The notes under the pieces were generated by a model. It searched no databases. It was not told where the DNA came from and saw only the letters and a list, made by a program, of their open reading frames with translations. A program made the translations under genes and the position numbers. This document shows, in pieces, positions 1 through 6,643 of a DNA stretch of 7,105 bases; position 1 is the first letter of the stretch; every line of letters begins with the position of its first letter. The DNA is from Actinomycetospora sp. (GTDB taxonomy: Bacteria > Actinomycetota > Actinomycetes > Mycobacteriales > Pseudonocardiaceae): positions 1 to 7,105 of the forward strand of contig JAICLN010000222.1 in NCBI GenBank assembly GCA_025925615.1, given 5' to 3'.

Positions 1-486
1 CCACCCGAAGCCCCCGAGGACGACGACGGCGCGGGCGTCGCCGAGCAGCGCGAGCTCACGCTCCAGGAACGGTCGGCAGGTGTCGCGCTCGGCGGGCGTG
101 GGCTTGTTCGCAGGCGGCGCGCAGCGCACGGGCGCGGCGATGCGCACCCCGAACAGCTCCAGCCCGTCGCCGACGTGGGTGGCGGTGGGCTGGGAGGCGA
201 GCCCGACGGCGTGCATGGCGGCGTAGAGCACGTCGCCGCTGCGGTCCCCGGTGAACATCCGGCCCGTGCGGTTCGCACCGTGGGCGGCCGGGGCGAGCCC
301 GACGACGACCAGGCGGGCGTCGGCCGGCCCGAACCCGGGCACCGGGCGGCCCCAGTAGGTCCAGTCGCGGAACGCCGCCCGCTTCTCGTGGGCCACCTGC
401 TCGCGCCAGGCCACGAGCCGGGGGCAGGCGCGGCACCCGGCGATCTCGTCGTCGAGCGCCGCCAGGGCGGTGTCGCGGTCCGTCAC
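1..486 (-). CDS. Family 5 (UDGb-type) uracil-DNA glycosylase, C-terminus outside window
   Basis: Base-excision repair enzyme that removes uracil, and in studied family 5 members also hypoxanthine or xanthine, from DNA. The visible 162 residues begin with a GTG start. They carry a CxxC pair (C18, C21) and a later Cys pair (C122, C137), the four ligands expected for the [4Fe-4S] cluster of family 4/5 UDGs. The family 5 motif A is clear: [14 protein letters not shown] at residues 63-76, followed by [12 protein letters not shown]. Motif A has Ala where families 1 and 4 have an acidic residue, which points to family 5. The usual length is about 220-240 residues, so roughly the last third, including the C-terminal catalytic His motif, lies beyond the left edge. 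The GTG overlaps the ppx/gppA stop in a GTGA tetranucleotide. A GGAGG lies only 1 nt before the GTG, too close for normal spacing, so translation is probably coupled to the upstream gene. Confidence 0.93.
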   Translation of the reverse strand, partial: MTDRDTALAALDDEIAGCRACPRLVAWREQVAHEKRAAFRDWTYWGRPVPGFGPADARLVVVGLAPAAHGANRTGRMFTGDRSGDVLYAAMHAVGLASQPTATHVGDGLELFGVRIAAPVRCAPPANKPTPAERDTCRPFLERELALLGDARAVVVLGGFGW

Positions 487-1487
487 GCCTCCGGGTCCGC
501 GTCGGGGCGCGGGGCACCGCGCGGGCTCTGCCCGAGCGCGCACTCCCGGGCGATGCCGTCGAGGATGTCGTGCTCGGAGACGACCAGCTCGGTGACGCCG
601 GCCCGCTCCGCGAGCTCGTCGGCGAGGACCCGGACGACGAGGGCGCCGGCGCCGATCACGTCGACGCGCCCGGGGTGCATCGGACCCAGCGCCGCCCGCT
701 CGGCGCGCGGCATCGCCTCGAGGCGCCGGCACGTGGCCCGCACCTCGTCGAGACCGAGGCGGGCGAGGTGGATGCGCTCGGCGTCGTAGGTGCGCAGGTC
801 CATCGCGACCGCCGCGATCGTGGTGGCCGTGCCGGCGACCGCCACCCACGTCTGGATCCGCTCGACGTCGACCGCCTCGAACGCCGGCGCGAGCGTCGCA
901 CGCGTGAACTCCTCGGCCTCGCGGACCTGCTCGGCGCTCGGCGGGTCGTCGTGCAGGAACTTCTCGGCGACCCGGACGCAGCCCACGTTGGACGAGTAGG
1001 CCGCCGCGACCTCCGCGCTGACCGCGTCCCAGGTGCCGGTGACGAGCTCGCTCGACCCCCCGCCGACGTCGGCGACCACGAACGGCCCCTCATCCGGGTC
1101 GAGGTCGGCGACGGCCCCGGCGAACGACAGCCGGGCCTCCTCGTCGCCCGTGATCACCTCGGCCTCGACGCCGAGGATCTCGCGCACCATCCGGAAGAAC
1201 TCGTCGCGGTTCTCCGCGTCGCGGGTGGCCGAGGTGGCGCACAGCCGCACCGTCGTCGTGGACGTCCGGCGCAGCATCTCGCCGTAGGCGTAGAGCGCCT
1301 CCCGGGTCCGCGCCAGCGACTCGGGGGCGAGGCGTCCGGTGGCGTCGACCCCCTGCCCGAGCCGGTTGATCCGCATCTCGCGGTGGACGTCGCGCAGCCA
1401 CTGCGAGCCGTCCTCCCGGACCGTGACGTCGGCGACCAGGAGCCGGATCGAGTTGGTGCCACAATCGATGGCCGCGACGCGCGGCAT
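483..1487 (-). CDS. Ppx/GppA-family phosphatase (exopolyphosphatase / pppGpp phosphohydrolase family)
   Basis: 334-residue ASKHA-fold phosphatase of the short actinobacterial type, corresponding in position to M. tuberculosis Rv1026 (ppx2). Visible motifs are the phosphate-1 loop [16 protein letters not shown] (6-21), [10 protein letters not shown] (113-122) with the conserved catalytic Glu, the phosphate-2 loop [12 protein letters not shown] (138-149), [14 protein letters not shown] (165-178), the Gly-rich [10 protein letters not shown] (217-226) and the C-terminal [11 protein letters not shown] (303-313). Family members release terminal phosphate from polyphosphate or convert pppGpp to ppGpp. 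Sequence alone does not settle which applies here, and mycobacterial paralogues differ in activity. It lacks the C-terminal HD-like extension of long E. coli-type PPX. The ATG is chosen because the phosphate-1 motif starts at residue 6 and an AGGGGG (1493-1498) sits 5 nt upstream. The open frame continues far upstream, but only as a high-GC artefact. It is followed with a 4-nt overlap by the UDG gene. Confidence 0.95.
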   Translation of the reverse strand: MPRVAAIDCGTNSIRLLVADVTVREDGSQWLRDVHREMRINRLGQGVDATGRLAPESLARTREALYAYGEMLRRTSTTTVRLCATSATRDAENRDEFFRMVREILGVEAEVITGDEEARLSFAGAVADLDPDEGPFVVADVGGGSSELVTGTWDAVSAEVAAAYSSNVGCVRVAEKFLHDDPPSAEQVREAEEFTRATLAPAFEAVDVERIQTWVAVAGTATTIAAVAMDLRTYDAERIHLARLGLDEVRATCRRLEAMPRAERAALGPMHPGRVDVIGAGALVVRVLADELAERAGVTELVVSEHDILDGIARECALGQSPRGAPRPDADPEA

Positions 1488-1492
1488 TGGGT

Positions 1493-1498
1493 CCCCCT
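1493..1498 (-). promoter_or_regulatory. Ribosome binding site of ppx/gppA gene
   Basis: AGGGGG on the minus strand, 5 nt before the ATG. It decides the start within a frame that stays open for about 300 further codons upstream. Confidence 0.7.
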
Positions 1499-1546
1499 GA
1501 GATGTGCCGAGCCTGACGTGACTCGAGCGGTGACTGTCCGTCGGGG

Positions 1547-1552
1547 ACGCTA
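1547..1552 (-). promoter_or_regulatory. Candidate -10 element for the ppx-udg unit
   Basis: TAGCGT on the minus strand (TAnnnT, in the context TTGCTAGCGTC), about 60 nt upstream of the ppx/gppA ATG. It would give a 5' leader of roughly 50 nt containing the AGGGGG site. No good -35 hexamer is found 16-19 nt upstream, so this rests on the -10 alone. Its position after the long spacer fits an independent promoter for ppx-udg. Confidence 0.35.
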
Positions 1553-1605
1553 GCAAGGAGACGTCGCACGGACCCACCGGAGCCGGGAGGGCCGGACGGG
1601 GCGCG

Positions 1606-1657
1606 GAACCGGTCACCGGGCGGCGGACGGCGGGTGTCGCCGCCCGGTGACCGGTTC
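1606..1657. repeat. Perfect 20-bp inverted repeat, 12-nt loop; possible terminator or regulatory hairpin
   Basis: Left arm 1606-1625 is GAACCGGTCACCGGGCGGCG and 1638-1657 is its exact reverse complement, with a 12-nt loop at 1626-1637. It lies 312 nt past the DUF501 stop and about 55 nt upstream of the candidate ppx promoter. No U-run follows on either strand. It could be a U-less actinobacterial terminator insulating ppx from the eno operon, or a binding or recombination site. Each arm also holds the near-palindrome CCGGTSACCGG. Confidence 0.85.
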
Positions 1658-1931
1658 TCGAGCCGCGGGGCCCGGCGGAGGACCCCACGTCCCGGTGGGC
1701 CGTCCGCACCACCGGAAGAACCGTGCCGGTCGGGTGCCCAGCGGCACCTCCGGCCAGTCCATCGTGGCGCCGGGAGCACCGGCGCGGCAATCCGGGAGCG
1801 GTGGCTGCACCGGGCCGTGTCACCGGATCACCCGTGTCGCGCCCGACGACGACGCTGCGTCGCGCCCGGGGAGTCACGATCGCCGCGACACGCGGACCCG
1901 ACCGGGGACGGCGGGCCCGGCCCGCTACCGA

Positions 1932-1961
1932 GGCGGCTGCCGGAAAAGTCCCTGTGCCGCC
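1932..1961 (-). terminator. Weak candidate terminator hairpin after DUF501
   Basis: Arms GGCGGC/GCCGCC (6 bp, 18-nt loop) begin 8 nt past the DUF501 stop. No U-tract follows. The position is right but the stem is weak. Confidence 0.25.
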
Positions 1962-1969
1962 ACCGGACG

Positions 1970-2485
1970 TCAGGAAACCGTCGTCGACGATTCCGCGCCC
2001 GGTCCGACACACGGCCCTGCGGCCCACCACTCTGGCAGCAGCGCGAGCGTCTCGTCGCCCACCGGGTTCACCCCCGGGCCGACCGCGAGCGTGTGCGCGA
2101 CGTGCACGTGCAGGCACTTCACCCGGTCCGGCATGCCGCCGGCGCTGACCTCGGTGCCGAGCGGCTCGATCGTGTCCCGCTCGGCGAGGTAGGCGTGGTG
2201 GGCGCCCTCGTAGGCGGCGGCGAAGGCGGGGTCGGACGCCAGGCGCTCGGTCTGGGTCCGCATCAGCCCCTCGGCCTCCAGCCGCCCGATCCGCGAGGTG
2301 AGCCGGGGGCAGGTGGCGTAGTAGAGCGTCGGGAAGGGGGTGCCGTCCTCGAGGCGCGGCGCGGTCTGCACCGTCGACGGCAGCCCGCAGGGGCACCGGT
2401 GCGCGACCGCGCGCAGGCCCCGGGGCGCCCGTCCGATCTGCTCGGCGACGGCCTCCCGGTCGCCCTCGCGCAGCGGCTCGTTCAT
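1970..2485 (-). CDS. DUF501 family protein
   Basis: 171-residue conserved actinobacterial protein of unknown biochemical function, matching Rv1025 by content and position. Typical family blocks are visible: IGRAPRGLRAVAHRCPCGLPSTVQT (about 17-41), a TLYYATCPRLTSRIGRLEAEG block (53-73) and DRVKCLHVHVAHTLAVGPGVNPVGDE (120-145). Conserved His and Cys residues (H29, C31, C33, C59, C124, H126, H128, H131) look like potential metal ligands, which is inference. There is no signal peptide or membrane segment. The ATG lies 13 nt beyond the ftsB-like stop and has no evident Shine-Dalgarno, so translation is probably coupled. A GTG at 2524 in the same frame is possible but adds a tail with no family resemblance. 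It sits between division and polyphosphate genes in a long-conserved cluster. Confidence 0.93.
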   Translation of the reverse strand: MNEPLREGDREAVAEQIGRAPRGLRAVAHRCPCGLPSTVQTAPRLEDGTPFPTLYYATCPRLTSRIGRLEAEGLMRTQTERLASDPAFAAAYEGAHHAYLAERDTIEPLGTEVSAGGMPDRVKCLHVHVAHTLAVGPGVNPVGDETLALLPEWWAAGPCVGPGAESSTTVS

Positions 2486-2498
2486 CGGGCGCGGGGGC

Positions 2499-3200
2499 TC
2501 ACGGGGCCGTCCCGAGCGTCCCACGGGTCACGCGGGTGTACCAGGGCAGCTCCGCCTCCGAGGGGGCCAGCGCCGCGCCGGACGCGGCCCGGTCCCCCAC
2601 CGCGGCGTCCCCGGGCAGCTCGACGCGGTAGGGCGTCTCGCCCGGGCGGGCGTAGCCGAGACGGGCGCGGGCGAGGGCCTCGACGTGTGCCGGGTCGTCC
2701 ATCGCGGCGCGCTCGCCGCGCAGGGCCGCGGCGTCGGTGTCGAGGTGTCGCTGCTGCTCGGCCACCGCGGCCAGCTCGTGGCGCTGGGAGACGTAGTTGC
2801 GCAGCGGCACCGCGACGGTCAGGGCCAGCGCGCAGACCACGACGGCGAGCAGGGCCGCGCGGCGCGCCGTCGAGAGCCCGAGGGCTCCCCGCGTGGCCCG
2901 GGCGGCGCGCGCCGCGGCCTGGGCGGCCGCGGGGGCGGTGCTGCTGCGACCCGACAGCGGGTGGCGCCGCAGGGCCGTGCGCTGGGCGTCCCGACGAGGC
3001 CCCTGGCGGGCCCGGACACGCGCGCGGCCCCGGGTGGTGGCCGCCTGGTCCGTGCCCTGCTTGCCGGTGGTGGGCCTGGACGTGCCCTGGGTCGTGCCGG
3101 CCGAGGTCCCGGTGGCCGGCGCGACGGTGGCCGTGCCGGACCCACCCGACCGGCGGCGAGGTGCCGGGTCGGGTGGTGACGTCGGTGGCCGGGCGGGCAC
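2499..3200 (-). CDS. FtsB/DivIC-type septum formation initiator, membrane protein
   Basis: 233-residue bitopic membrane protein of the FtsB/DivIC family, in the Rv1024 position next to eno. Family members bridge FtsL/FtsQ in the divisome and help activate septal peptidoglycan synthesis. Layout: a long basic, low-complexity Thr/Ala/Arg-rich cytoplasmic tail (1-112), one transmembrane helix (about 115-133), an extracytoplasmic coiled coil (about 137-168) and the family hallmark ARARLGYARPGETPYRV (177-193). The C-terminus is short and polar. The GTG start at 3200 is the earliest available in this frame. It has AGGAGGA upstream, but at 11 nt the spacing is longer than ideal, so a later start inside the tail cannot be excluded. 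The gene begins 42 nt after the eno stop and ends 13 nt before DUF501, so one transcript is likely. Confidence 0.9.
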   Translation of the reverse strand: MPARPPTSPPDPAPRRRSGGSGTATVAPATGTSAGTTQGTSRPTTGKQGTDQAATTRGRARVRARQGPRRDAQRTALRRHPLSGRSSTAPAAAQAAARAARATRGALGLSTARRAALLAVVVCALALTVAVPLRNYVSQRHELAAVAEQQRHLDTDAAALRGERAAMDDPAHVEALARARLGYARPGETPYRVELPGDAAVGDRAASGAALAPSEAELPWYTRVTRGTLGTAP

Positions 3201-3204
3201 GGTG

Positions 3205-3236
3205 CTCGATTCCTCCTGGGCTCGATTCCTCCTGGG
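3205..3236 (-). repeat. Perfect 16-bp tandem duplication carrying two Shine-Dalgarno sequences
   Basis: On the minus strand the unit CCCAGGAGGAATCGAG occurs twice head-to-tail (plus coordinates 3205-3220 and 3221-3236; identity extends one more base to 3204). Each copy holds a full AGGAGGA (3211-3217 and 3227-3233). The pair fills most of the 42-nt gap between the eno stop and the ftsB-like GTG. The proximal AGGAGG is 11 nt from the GTG and the distal one 27 nt, so only the proximal copy can plausibly serve this start. Confidence 0.95.
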
Positions 3237-3242
3237 AAGGGC

Positions 3243-4703
<1,461 letters not shown>

Positions 4704-4704
4704 C

Positions 4705-4710
4705 TACCGT
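4705..4710 (+). promoter_or_regulatory. -10 element of the TPR gene, leaderless arrangement
   Basis: TACCGT (TAnnnT) ends 6 nt before the ATG at 4717, the classic actinobacterial geometry in which transcription starts on the A of the start codon. There is no usable Shine-Dalgarno before this ATG, which agrees with a leaderless message. The -35 is weak. Confidence 0.55.
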
Positions 4711-4716
4711 GCGGGA

Positions 4717-5166
4717 ATGTCGTCGTCGCGGAGAACGGAACGGGACGGTGTCGCACCCGACGGCGGCGTCCCGCCCGGGTACCTGGTCGACGGCGGCGGC
4801 ATGGTGACCGCCTTCCGACGCGCCGAGCAGCTCCTCGAGCACCGCCGTCCGCTGGACGCGCTGAAGACCCTCGCGCCGCTCCTGGAGGCCGAGTCCGACG
4901 CCGCGTCGGTGCACCTGCTCGCCGCGCGCGCCTACCTCGCGTCGGCCCAGTTCCGCCGGGCCGAGGCCGGTTTCCTCCGCGTGCTCGAGATCGATCCCGC
5001 GGACCACTACGCCCGCTTCGCCCTCGGCCGGACGCTGCAGCGCCAGTCCCGCCTGGAGGAGGCCCGCGCCCAGCTGCGGATGGCCGCCGCGATGGACCCG
5101 CGTCCCGAGTACCAGGAGGCGCTGGGCGAGGTCAGCGCGTCGATCGCGCTGCGTCGGGGGGCGTGA
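4717..5166 (+). CDS. Small tetratricopeptide repeat (TPR) protein
   Basis: 149-residue soluble protein of about three helix-turn-helix TPR units (roughly 32-63, 64-97 and 98-131). The canonical pattern is best seen in units two and three: AARAYLASAQFRRAEAGFLRVLEIDP, written as residues 69-94, followed by ARFALGRTLQRQSRLEEARAQL (99-120) and the closing MDP. The first 30 residues are polar and Gly-rich. There is no signal peptide or membrane segment. TPR domains are protein-interaction scaffolds, and a partner cannot be read from sequence. The ATG at 4717 is chosen because TACCGT stands 6 nt before it (leaderless geometry). An in-frame ATG at 4801 would give 121 residues and still keep all repeats. 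The gene is the only plus-strand one here, divergent from eno and convergent with the transglycosylase (24 nt between stops). Confidence 0.87.
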   Translation: MSSSRRTERDGVAPDGGVPPGYLVDGGGMVTAFRRAEQLLEHRRPLDALKTLAPLLEAESDAASVHLLAARAYLASAQFRRAEAGFLRVLEIDPADHYARFALGRTLQRQSRLEEARAQLRMAAAMDPRPEYQEALGEVSASIALRRGA

Positions 5167-5169
5167 GGC

Positions 5170-5190
5170 CCGGCCCGTGACCCGAGCCGG
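5170..5190. terminator. Possible bidirectional terminator between convergent genes
   Basis: A short inverted repeat CCGGC/GCCGG (5170-5174 and 5186-5190, 11-nt loop) fills the 24-nt gap between the TPR stop and the transglycosylase stop. There is no U-tract. It is supported by position more than by stem strength. Confidence 0.25.
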
Positions 5191-6492
5191 CTACGGCGTC
5201 GTCGAGTTCGCGTAGGCCTGGGCCGCGGCGTACACGCGGCGGCCGTAGTCGTCGGAGTTGTTGTAGGAGAGCACCGCCGAGCGCCAGCCCTCACCGGAGG
5301 CGAGGTCCCGGCCGCCGGCGCAGAGGTAGCGCCCGGCCGCGAGGGCCGCGTCGAAGATGTTGTCGGGGTCGGCGCGCCCGTCGTCGTTGCCGTCCGCGCG
5401 CCACTTCGCCCACGTCGAGGGGATGAACTGCAGGGGGCCGACGGCGCGGTCCAGGGTCGGGTCGCCGTCGAGGAGGCCGCCGTCGGTGTCGCTGATCGTG
5501 CGGTTGCCGCTGGTGCCGTCGAGGGGCACGCCGACGATCCTCGGCTCGATGTCGCCGTTCGGCTCGATGTGCGCGCCGCGGTAGCGCCCGTGGTTGGACT
5601 CGATCCGCGCGAGGCCGGCGATCGTCACCCAGGACAGGTGGCACTGCGGATCGGCCTGGCGCATCGTCATGTCCGCCAGCCCGTAGGCCTGCAGCGCGAC
5701 GGCCGGGATGTTCGTCTTCGGCGCGAGGCCGTTCGCCCACGCCGAGACGGTCGGGGCGCCCTGGCCGGGCCGCGACGCGCTGGTGCCGGGCAGCAGGGCC
5801 GACGGCGGTGCGAGGGCGGTCGGCTGCCCGACGGTGCCGAGGTCGACCTGCGCCGGCGCGACCTCCAGCGCGGGGATCTCCTCCGACCCGGCGGTGTCGC
5901 GGCCGAACTGGCTGCGCTGCTGGAGCACGACGACCGTCCCGACCACGGCGGCCACCAGGACCAGCACCAGCACCAGCCGCCCCAGCGCGGCGGTCCGCGG
6001 CGGCGGGGTGGGTGACGACGACGGCGGGGGCGGCCCCCCGACCGGCAGCGGCGGAGGTGGGCCCCCCGCGGCGGACCGGGCCCCCAGCGGCGGCGCGGTC
6101 GCACCGAGAGCCACGGCGATCGGGGCCGACGGCGGAGCGGCCGCGCTCGGGACCGAGGTGGCGGGCCTGCTCGGGGCGGCGACCGGCCGGGCCGGCGCGG
6201 CGGGCACCCGCAGGCCCCGCGAGCGCCGTCGGGACCGGCTTGCGGCAGTGGACCCGCCGGCCGGCTCGTCCCCGGACTCGTCGTCGGGAACGGGCTCGGC
6301 CCCGACCGACGACGGGTCCTCGTCGTCGCTCCCCGCCGGCTCGCCCGAGCCGGCCTCCGCGGGGGCGGTCGGGGAGCGGAAGCGTTCGGTGTCGTCGTCG
6401 CCCGTGGGCGCGCGGAAGCGGTCGGTCGCCGTGCCGTCGTCGGACGGATCGGGCGGACCTGCCGCGCGCAGGGAGTCGACGCTCGAGCTCAT
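5191..6492 (-). CDS. Membrane-anchored lytic transglycosylase (LpqU/MltB-like, SLT_2 type)
   Basis: 433-residue peptidoglycan-cleaving enzyme that acts outside the membrane, occupying the position of M. tuberculosis lpqU beside eno. Layout: an acidic then Pro/Ala-rich cytoplasmic region (1-167) with two copies of an RFRxPT motif (25-30 and 37-42) and GGPPPP repeats near 143-165; one transmembrane helix (about 169-190); a linker; then the catalytic domain (about 265-430). IAGLARIESNHGRYRG (291-306) contains the likely catalytic acid E298. AVGPLQFIPSTWAKW (350-364) and AVLSYNNSDDYGRRV (406-420) are typical of the family. D367-N369-D371-D375 resembles an EF-hand-like Ca loop, which is inference. 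C284 and C391 could form a disulphide. There is no lipobox, unlike the LpqU lipoprotein. The ATG sits 9 nt after a TAATCT -10 and lacks a Shine-Dalgarno, so the message is probably leaderless. Confidence 0.92.
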   Translation of the reverse strand: MSSSVDSLRAAGPPDPSDDGTATDRFRAPTGDDDTERFRSPTAPAEAGSGEPAGSDDEDPSSVGAEPVPDDESGDEPAGGSTAASRSRRRSRGLRVPAAPARPVAAPSRPATSVPSAAAPPSAPIAVALGATAPPLGARSAAGGPPPPLPVGGPPPPSSSPTPPPRTAALGRLVLVLVLVAAVVGTVVVLQQRSQFGRDTAGSEEIPALEVAPAQVDLGTVGQPTALAPPSALLPGTSASRPGQGAPTVSAWANGLAPKTNIPAVALQAYGLADMTMRQADPQCHLSWVTIAGLARIESNHGRYRGAHIEPNGDIEPRIVGVPLDGTSGNRTISDTDGGLLDGDPTLDRAVGPLQFIPSTWAKWRADGNDDGRADPDNIFDAALAAGRYLCAGGRDLASGEGWRSAVLSYNNSDDYGRRVYAAAQAYANSTTP

Positions 6493-6501
6493 CGGGGAGG
6501 C

Positions 6502-6507
6502 AGATTA
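6502..6507 (-). promoter_or_regulatory. -10 element of the lytic transglycosylase gene
   Basis: TAATCT on the minus strand, a good TAnnnT match, 9 nt before the ATG. The expected start of transcription is within 0-3 nt of the start codon. No Shine-Dalgarno lies between them. A -35 is not evident. Confidence 0.55.
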
Positions 6508-6540
6508 CGGGCCGGTCACCGCGCCCCTCGTCCGGCCCGT
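6507..6540. promoter_or_regulatory. 9-bp inverted repeat abutting the transglycosylase -10; candidate operator
   Basis: ACGGGCCGG (6507-6515) and CCGGCCCGT (6532-6540) are exact reverse complements with a 16-bp spacer. On the minus strand the downstream half shares its last base with the -10 and the pair spans the -35 region, so a bound dimer would block RNA polymerase. No known regulator consensus is recognised. Confidence 0.4.
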
Positions 6541-6564
6541 CGACGACGGGGCTTTCCTGCCACT

Positions 6565-6595
6565 GGATGCAAGCAACGACGCTCCGCTGGCATCC
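6565..6595 (-). terminator. Candidate terminator hairpin after the peroxidase gene
   Basis: GGATGC (6565-6570) pairs with GCATCC (6590-6595). A further AGC/GCT step (6572-6574 with 6586-6588) lies inside a single mismatch. It lies about 50 nt past the peroxidase stop and upstream of the transglycosylase promoter, with no U-tract. Confidence 0.3.
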
Positions 6596-6643
6596 CGCCC
6601 GACCTGGCACCCCGAGCTCCGCCGGCACCCGAGCGACCCGACA

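Larger units (their letters stand above)
1488..1969. other. Gene-free, structure-rich spacer between DUF501 and ppx/gppA (482 bp)
   Basis: Open frames exist on both strands, but their translations are Arg/Pro/Gly-rich with no recognisable motif, as expected from random very high-GC DNA. What it holds: a weak hairpin just after the DUF501 stop (arms 1932-1937/1956-1961), a 10-bp direct repeat GTCGCGCCCG at 1836-1845 and 1859-1868, a 7-bp-stem hairpin with a 5-nt loop at 1767-1785, the perfect 20-bp inverted repeat at 1606-1657, and the candidate ppx promoter and RBS at its low-coordinate end. In related genomes these two genes are normally much closer, as I recall. Confidence 0.7.

Noticed and set aside
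1613..2010. Small minus-strand open frames (65 and 60 codons) inside the long spacer.
   Set aside because: They have no motif resemblance or coding-like composition, and several competing frames are open over the same bases.
483..2396. A 637-codon minus-strand open frame that would fuse about 300 extra residues to the Ppx/GppA protein.
   Set aside because: The upstream part is in a different frame from the real DUF501 gene it overlaps, and through the spacer it is Arg/Pro-rich without motifs. The phosphatase begins properly at the ATG at 1487 with an SD.
6536..6557. Plus-strand hairpin CCCGTC-GAC-GACGGG followed by GCTTTCC, looking like an intrinsic terminator.
   Set aside because: No plus-strand gene is upstream for over 1.3 kb, the loop is only 3 nt and the T-run is three bases. 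It more likely arises from the GC-rich promoter region.
6606..6633. Two near-identical copies of GGCACCCCGAGC / GGCACCCGAGC after the peroxidase gene.
   Set aside because: Two short imperfect GC-rich copies are too few to be called a repeat array or CRISPR.
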